This document shows, piece after piece, positions 60,205 through 64,000 of a stretch of DNA of 64,000 nt (position 1 is the stretch's first letter; each line of letters starts with the position of its first letter). A program made the position numbers and the translations under genes. This DNA comes from Endomychus coccineus (lineage: Eukaryota; Arthropoda; Insecta; Coleoptera; Endomychidae): contig OY294067.1 of the NCBI GenBank assembly GCA_958510875.1, forward strand, positions 250,495,736-250,559,735, written 5' to 3'. The notes beneath the pieces were generated by a model that was given only the letters and a program-made list of their open reading frames with translations, searched no databases and was not told the DNA's origin.

Positions 60205-60905
60205 ATGGTAGGTACCGGTCGACGAAGCTTCTTAACGAAAGCGACGGTACAGGGAACTTGCAATACATTTGCTGCTTTATTTTGGATCGCATCAGTTTTA
60301 TTTTATTTTAAAACTAATTATAGGTTTTCGAGAAAATTTTGCTTCAAAAAAGTATTCTTACATTTTTTTTTCAGAAACAACATTTCCATGGAAAATCTAT
60401 TTGAAAATGGTGGAAATGGACCTTTTGTAATTCCTCCTCACTTAAATGGTGAAACATATTTCAATTTATTGGAGAACGACCTTACAGATCTAATAGCTAA
60501 TGTACTATATGCAAATAGATCAGTAAGTTGATTTATGCATGATGGAGCACCTCCTCATTTCATTTAGATTTACCCTCAAAAGAGGATAATGTCGTACAGT
60601 TCCGTGGCCTCCTCGTTTACCTGACTAACAATCCTCAGATTCTGTTCCATGGGGTTATTTGAATGTACTAGGTGCGAAATGAAAATGAGAGAAATTTTGA
60701 ACAAATAGTAATAGAGCAATACGAAATAATTCGGAATAAGGAAGGCTTATTTGAGAGAGATCATCCATGAGGAATCGACTAGAAAGGCGGACATTTCCAG
60801 CACATGCTATATTTATTAATTTTTGCCATTTAATCATGAATCGAGTTATATGGCATAAAGTATTTTCTCGTGTAGCGGCCGAATGATAAATGCAATCCAC
60901 TTAAA
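60205..60905 (+). pseudogene. Tc1/mariner-superfamily transposase remnant, copy 2
   Basis: Slightly better kept than copy 1: one frame from 60205 to 60531 joins the GPFVIPPHLNGETYFNLLEN and DLTDLIANVLYANRSVS parts without the shift. It then stops before the WFMHDGAPPHF-equivalent. Confidence 0.7.
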
Positions 60906-60968
60906 ATTTGGACACTATAAACAAGGAACTATCATACTCATCCAATTGAAATACTGTCAAGTACTTAG

Positions 60969-60999
60969 GACCTTTCAGCTACCAAGTAGTCATCATCAG
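60969..60999 (-). ncRNA. hammerhead-like core, copy 2
   Basis: Matches 47208-47238 with one change in stem II. Confidence 0.5.
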
Positions 61000-61699
61000 A
61001 GTAAACAGAACTGTATTGTTAGTGGATAAGAGCGATTATTTCTCATTTATAGTGTTATACGAGTAGTGTGAACTCTTTCATAGCTTATCAGAAATTTCAA
61101 CACAAATTATGGAATGATGCTCGAAACTTACGGGCTTAAAAGTTCAAAGAGGTACGACCGTTTTTGAGTTATTGAGTAGTACGGATTGTTGAAATACTCG
61201 ACACTTTTCGCTCTGTTTCGCGCGTCATTTGGAGCGCTAATCATCTGGCCGATTGCCGTTCACTGCCGATTACACCAGCAGGTGCTGCACCGTCAATAGT
61301 CCAAGCATTTAAGGAGGAAAATCGACGATTTTTGTCCGAATTTCTGCGAGGTCTAATTTTGGTCTATTCTATGTATTTTGACACGCTGAAAACGATGGGG
61401 TAGTTTAAATTTGCAAACTCTGTGCTCAAAAAGCTATGGCTATTTTTTGGAAGCAGACGAAATACTCAAGTTCTCGATCTAAAACCAAATTGATTTGAAA
61501 GATTTTATTATTCTGCACTCATTATCCAAAATTCAATCATTTTGGTTCAAAGACATTTGAAAATTTTGGACAGCTTAAAAATTCAAATCTTCCTGGGTTA
61601 GACATTTTTTACGAAATTCAAATTCTACTTTCTTTAAGAGATTTTCATAGCGACTATTTTAAGTCCAAGCAGATCGATTTGAGTCGAGTAGAAATGAAG

Positions 61700-63190
61700 C
61701 TATACTAATAAATGTGTTTGGACCTCTAAAGGGCCCAATATTGGGTCTATCAACAAAGTCTTAGAGCAAACTACAGAAAAATACATCGGCTATTCAGGTA
61801 TGGAACAGCGTACGGGAAATCGTTCACAATTTCAAGTTATAACGAATTTCATCATAAAAACTAGCGCGGAATTTTATTTAGCGGCAATGAACGAGGGCCG
61901 GTACAATAGATTCCTCGCGCGAAATAATACTTTTTTGAATGTTTTATAATGCACCTGAATGCTTAAAATCATTTTGTGTGAATGTGTGAGTGTATGTAGA
62001 TTAATGAATAATTGTTTTTTTTTTCACATTTACATATTTTTTCTTTTACATTTCATATTTATTGAAAAATTATCTATACAGGTATGTCTTATTATTCACA
62101 AATAACCTAAGTTTTCGTTATCACTGTCAGCATATATTGCTAATGATGTAATATGATCATTATTAATATACGGATCATCGTGTTCCGCTTCATCATCTAA
62201 GTGTGATAAAATTTGATCGTCGCAATTGTCATTGATAACATCATTGGTATCGTCATCATCTTCATCATCGTGTTTATTTTCATCCATACACTTATCAAAA
62301 TCATCATAATCTAATATACTGATTTCTGGCTCGGGGCAATTAGAACATACTTTACCTTCACAATGCTTATATAATGAGCTACAAGGTAGTCCTAATTTTA
62401 AGCACCAAACCTGAACTTGGTAATAATCCTAAAAATATGTTGCTTTGCAGCATCATCGTATTTTCATATGGTTACCTTGTGATGCCTTGGCATAATGTAA
62501 TCGTTCGCTGGCATGAAAAATTGGGAGCTTTTTGTTTAACACATTTATTAGCAAATTACAATTCCCGATCTTCCATACTCGACATAAGATTTCAACAAGG
62601 TAGCCATATGAAAATACGATAATGCTGCAAAGCAACATATTGTTAGTTCGGTAATCAAACCATTGATCCAACGAAATGGGGTTGGAGGAATAGTCCGAAT
62701 GGACTTACTCCTATACAAACAATAAAAATGCACGTCCCGATGAATTGATCGAAATATTCCCTAGTGATTGTAAATAAAATTGTACTGGTAAATGTTCGTG
62801 AAAAATTCAGGATTACCTTGTAGCTCATTTGTAAGCATTGTGAAGGTGAAGAATGTTCTAATTTCTCCGAGTCAGAAATCAGTATATCAGATGATGATGA
62901 TTTTGATATGTAACACCCTATAACCACATCATGTCACGCTCACATACACACCACACGTTTACATACACTCACATTCACACAAAACGATTATAAGCATTCA
63001 GGTGCATTTTGAAGCATTTAAAAAAGTGCAGTTTCTCGCGCGGAATCTATTGTACCGAACCTCGTTTATTGCCGCTAAATGAAATTCCGCATGATGAAAT
63101 TCGTTATAACTTAGAATTGTGAACGAATTTCCGTACGTTGTTTCAAATCTGAATAGCCGATGTATTTCTCTGTTTGCTCTAAGACTTTGT
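61700..63190. mobile_element. foldback/CXC element, copy 2
   Basis: Counterpart of 48302-50035 with parts missing. The acidic tail frame (62287-62096 minus) is kept, but the cysteine cluster is cut at about 62395. Confidence 0.65.
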
Positions 63191-63454
63191 CCATAGGCTG
63201 GTAATGAGAACAATCTTTTCAATCATTTCAGGAATATTATTAGTTTTGCTGAATTAAACACAACCGATTAGTCAGAGAATATCTTTGCAAAGAAATATTG
63301 AAATTTCTATCCTGTTCGAATAATAAACTATAAAAGAGTTACTGTGGATAGCACTAGGAATAAGGAATAATTATAGTGAATAAGGGTGATTATTTTAACG
63401 AAATAATAAATATAACTACTTTGTTATACTATCATTGATATTTAATATAGCCGT

Positions 63455-63489
63455 TACTATAGTTTCAACACTAAACGTGTCATCTTCAG
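63455..63489 (-). ncRNA. hammerhead-like core (PLE-E left)
   Basis: Same core as 50749-50783. Confidence 0.6.
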
Positions 63490-63559
63490 ACGAAAACGAA
63501 GGTATGAATTTACAAGTACTATATCTACTATATATAGGTTAAAGAAGGAATACAAACAA

Positions 63560-64000
63560 ATTAAAACCAATAATTATACCTAACACCGATATTTTGGTAT
63601 CCTTTGATGTTTCTAATATGTTTTCAAATATCCCTCCCATTGAATGTCTACATTTAATCAAAAATATCTTAGAAAAGTCACATATTAATTAATCCTTAGA
63701 TAAAATCAGAAATAGAACAGATTTATGCCTCAGTCAAAAGTACTGTCAGTTTAATAACAAATTTTATACCCAAAATAACGGATTAGCTATCGGTTCTCCA
63801 TTAAGTCCACTTCTCGCAGATATTTTTATTTCTCACAAAGAAGATACTGTAATGAGTTCTGCCATAACAAAAAACATATTCAATTTTGGTACAGATACCT
63901 AGACAATATTTTAGCAATCTTTAAAGGTACATCTATACAGTTAGATGCTTTCTTATCATTCATCAATAATATTTATCCCAACATAAAATTCACATTAGAG
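63560..64000 (+). pseudogene. PLE reverse transcriptase, second-segment copy, cut by window end
   Basis: ILVSFDVSNMFSNIPPIECL (palm start), then QFNNKFYTQNNGLAIGSPLS with PLLADIFIS intact (deleted in the 50.9-kb copy), and FWYRYLDNILAIFKG. Several frame changes; continues past 64000. Confidence 0.75.

Larger units (their letters stand above)
57929..64000. repeat. large duplicated segment, copy 2 (runs off window)
   Basis: Collinear with 44135-51277. Differs by substitutions and several deletions, mainly where copy 1 has 47520-48110. The left border is again a (TA)n tract (57869-57928). Confidence 0.85.

Overview
The window is AT-rich nuclear DNA from an animal, almost certainly an insect. 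The best cellular gene is a multi-exon odorant receptor (7tm_6 family, found only in insects) with clear GT-AG splice sites. I cannot name the species from sequence alone. Nearly everything else is mobile or repeat DNA in several nested layers. Few of the long open frames are real genes, and many are readings through (TA)n microsatellites.

Layout. 0.7-1.1 kb: 3' end of a spliced gene with a SANT/Myb-like tail. 1.5-2.4 kb: a foldback unit carrying tRNA-like sequence, then a dispersed repeat. 2.6-3.0 kb: a PIF/Harbinger remnant with two convergent broken ORFs. 5.3-9.7 kb (minus): odorant receptor OR1, four exons and 384 codons, lacking only a short last exon; a Penelope-like (PLE) relic sits in intron 3. 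9.9-11.3 kb: an internally deleted P-element relative with matching terminal inverted repeats and an apparent 8-bp target duplication, about 200 bp upstream of the OR1 start codon. 11.9-15.3 kb: two decayed PLEs. 15.3-22 kb: mostly featureless. 22.0-28.7 kb: tRNA-bearing foldbacks, two short hammerhead elements in (TA)n, and a 1.2-kb LTR-like repeat with a primer-binding-site-like tail. 31.1-34.2 kb: a mariner split by a nearly intact PLE (RT plus GIY-YIG). 37.4-39.9 kb: diverged direct repeats. 40.5-41.9 kb (minus): OR2, a paralogue of OR1 keeping only exons 2-4. 42.7-43.9 kb: second LTR-like copy. 44.1-51.3 and 57.9-64.0 kb: two diverged copies of one segment more than 6 kb long, carrying a Tc1/mariner-superfamily transposase pseudogene, a foldback with a cysteine-rich CXC protein tail, and a PLE. 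54.8-57.9 kb: a dense patch of tRNA-like and hammerhead foldbacks.

Two themes stand out. First, hammerhead-ribozyme-like cores (CTGANGA, stem II, GAAA, then a very short stem III) recur at least fifteen times in several sequence families. They sit at the outer ends of PLEs and of coding-free foldbacks, often as inverted pairs. Second, a 72-nt tRNA-like sequence with an AGA (Ser) anticodon but no long variable arm recurs ten times. Most copies keep A- and B-box motifs and a nearby T-run. It sits in a roughly 470-bp unit that occurs head-to-head, in tandem, and bordered by (TA)n.
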